Shown here piece after piece: positions 63,603 to 64,000 of a stretch of 64,000 nucleotides of DNA. The stretch is taken from assembly GCA_964654185.1 (NCBI GenBank), contig CAZZIE010000002.1:32018-96017 (forward strand), in the 5' to 3' direction. The notes under the pieces were generated by a model. That model was not told where the DNA came from, ran no database searches, and was given only the letters and a program-made list of their open reading frames with translations. The DNA is from CAYFQV01 sp964654185. Lineage in GTDB: Bacteria; Spirochaetota; Spirochaetia; DSM-27196; PWMO01. How positions within the stretch are numbered: the stretch's first letter is position 1; every line of letters begins with the position of its first letter. A program made the position numbers and the translations under genes.

Positions 63603-64000
63603 TTACTCCGCGGTCGGCGATGTATTCATCGACCGCAAGAAGGCCTCATTATTCTTAGTCTTACTCATCCTGTCAATGAGCAGCTCAATGATCTCAGTGT
63701 CATCCATGGGGTTGATGACCTTGCGGAGGACCCACATCTTCTGCAGCTCCTCCTCGGTGAGGAGCAGATCCTCACGCCGGGTGCCGGACTTCTTGATGTT
63801 GATCGCCGGATAGAGGCGCCGGTCGGCGAGGCGCCGGTCCAGGTTGATCTCCATGTTGCCGGTACCCTTGAACTCCTCGAAGATGACCTCGTCCATGCGG
63901 CTTCCGGTCTCGATCAGCGCCGTGGCGACAATGGTGAGGCTCCCACCGTCCTCGATGTTCCGCGCGGCACCGAAGAAGCGCTTCGGCTTATGCAGGGCGT
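63603..64000 (-). CDS. rho: Transcription termination factor Rho, C-terminal part (runs off the window)
   Basis: The visible 132 residues contain the end of the RecA-like domain: PKRFFGAARNIEDGGSLTIVATALIETGSRMDEVIFEEFKGTGNMEI, the R-loop region and the C-terminal TEEELQKMWVLRKVINPMDDTEIIELLIDRM. The RNA-binding and Walker motifs lie outside the window. Confidence 0.97.
   Translation of the reverse strand, partial: ALHKPKRFFGAARNIEDGGSLTIVATALIETGSRMDEVIFEEFKGTGNMEINLDRRLADRRLYPAINIKKSGTRREDLLLTEEELQKMWVLRKVINPMDDTEIIELLIDRMSKTKNNEAFLRSMNTSPTAE

Overview
The window reads as a chromosome segment of a GC-rich, probably free-living spirochaete. The main taxonomic markers are a P83/100-type secreted protein at 38.1-39.7 kb, a known spirochaete family, and a paired flhO/flhP rod operon with a short FlgJ-like rod-binding protein. 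Several conserved-looking but uncharacterised proteins fit the same picture. This assignment is inferred from gene content. No rRNA, phage genes, insertion sequences or CRISPR array were seen. There are two assembly gaps: 10 N at 18539-18548 inside tsaD and 100 N at 24702-24801 inside a DUF1214 gene. Both have nominal lengths that break the reading frame, so the real gap lengths differ from the N runs.

Layout. 0-1.5 kb holds the ribosomal block rplU-prp-rpmA-obg (minus strand). 1.9-8.0 kb holds gltB-gltD behind a 5' region with two copies of the dyad CCTAC-N6-GTAGG. 8.3-12.7 kb holds argS, pgeF and a large unknown gene. 12.8-16.2 kb is a branched-chain amino acid operon (leuA, cimA) preceded by a complete transcription attenuator: a Leu-rich 30-codon leader peptide, an antiterminator and a terminator. 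16.2-21.4 kb holds tRNA-Glu, tRNA-Gln, apt, a MinD-like ATPase, tsaD, a YibQ-type deacetylase and an RpoS-like sigma factor. That sigma gene has a perfect sigma54 (-24/-12) promoter. 21.6-23.8 kb is the rod operon behind a near-consensus sigma28 promoter.

24.2-30.0 kb is the accessory part. After a tRNA-Thr it has a DUF1214 protein, a PAPS-type sulfotransferase and an SDR in one ATGA-coupled operon, then an EthD-like protein and a 3-beta-HSD-like dehydrogenase. It looks like a pathway that modifies a hydroxylated lipid, sterol or terpenoid. 30.0-38.0 kb holds two cyclic-nucleotide-binding proteins (one fused to TPRs), a PHP phosphoesterase, an M23 peptidase, a PEGA-like secreted protein, a class A PBP, and a short ParB-domain protein with an amphipathic tail coupled to the PBP.

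38-50.6 kb holds P83/100, a beta-propeller protein, rex, an ABC transporter pair without a binding protein, tyrS, glyS, gltX, an aminotransferase and a membrane protein. 50.6-64 kb holds an HD-GYP protein with lost metal ligands, a TGS-uridine kinase, the N-end-rule operon clpS-clpA-aat, a YkgJ-type protein, a TPR-NHL-VWA protein, a TPR protein, surE, lnt, a zinc-free rpmE and the end of rho.

Three themes cut across the window. Several promoters sit so close to the start codon that leaderless mRNAs are likely (apt, MinD-like, PBP, lnt, the 12.6-kb gene, possibly others). Gly/Ala/Pro/Asp-rich in-frame insertions interrupt otherwise conserved enzymes (GltB, ArgS, SDR, sulfotransferase, EthD). 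Short 14-19 nt direct duplications lie at or just after stop codons at five loci.
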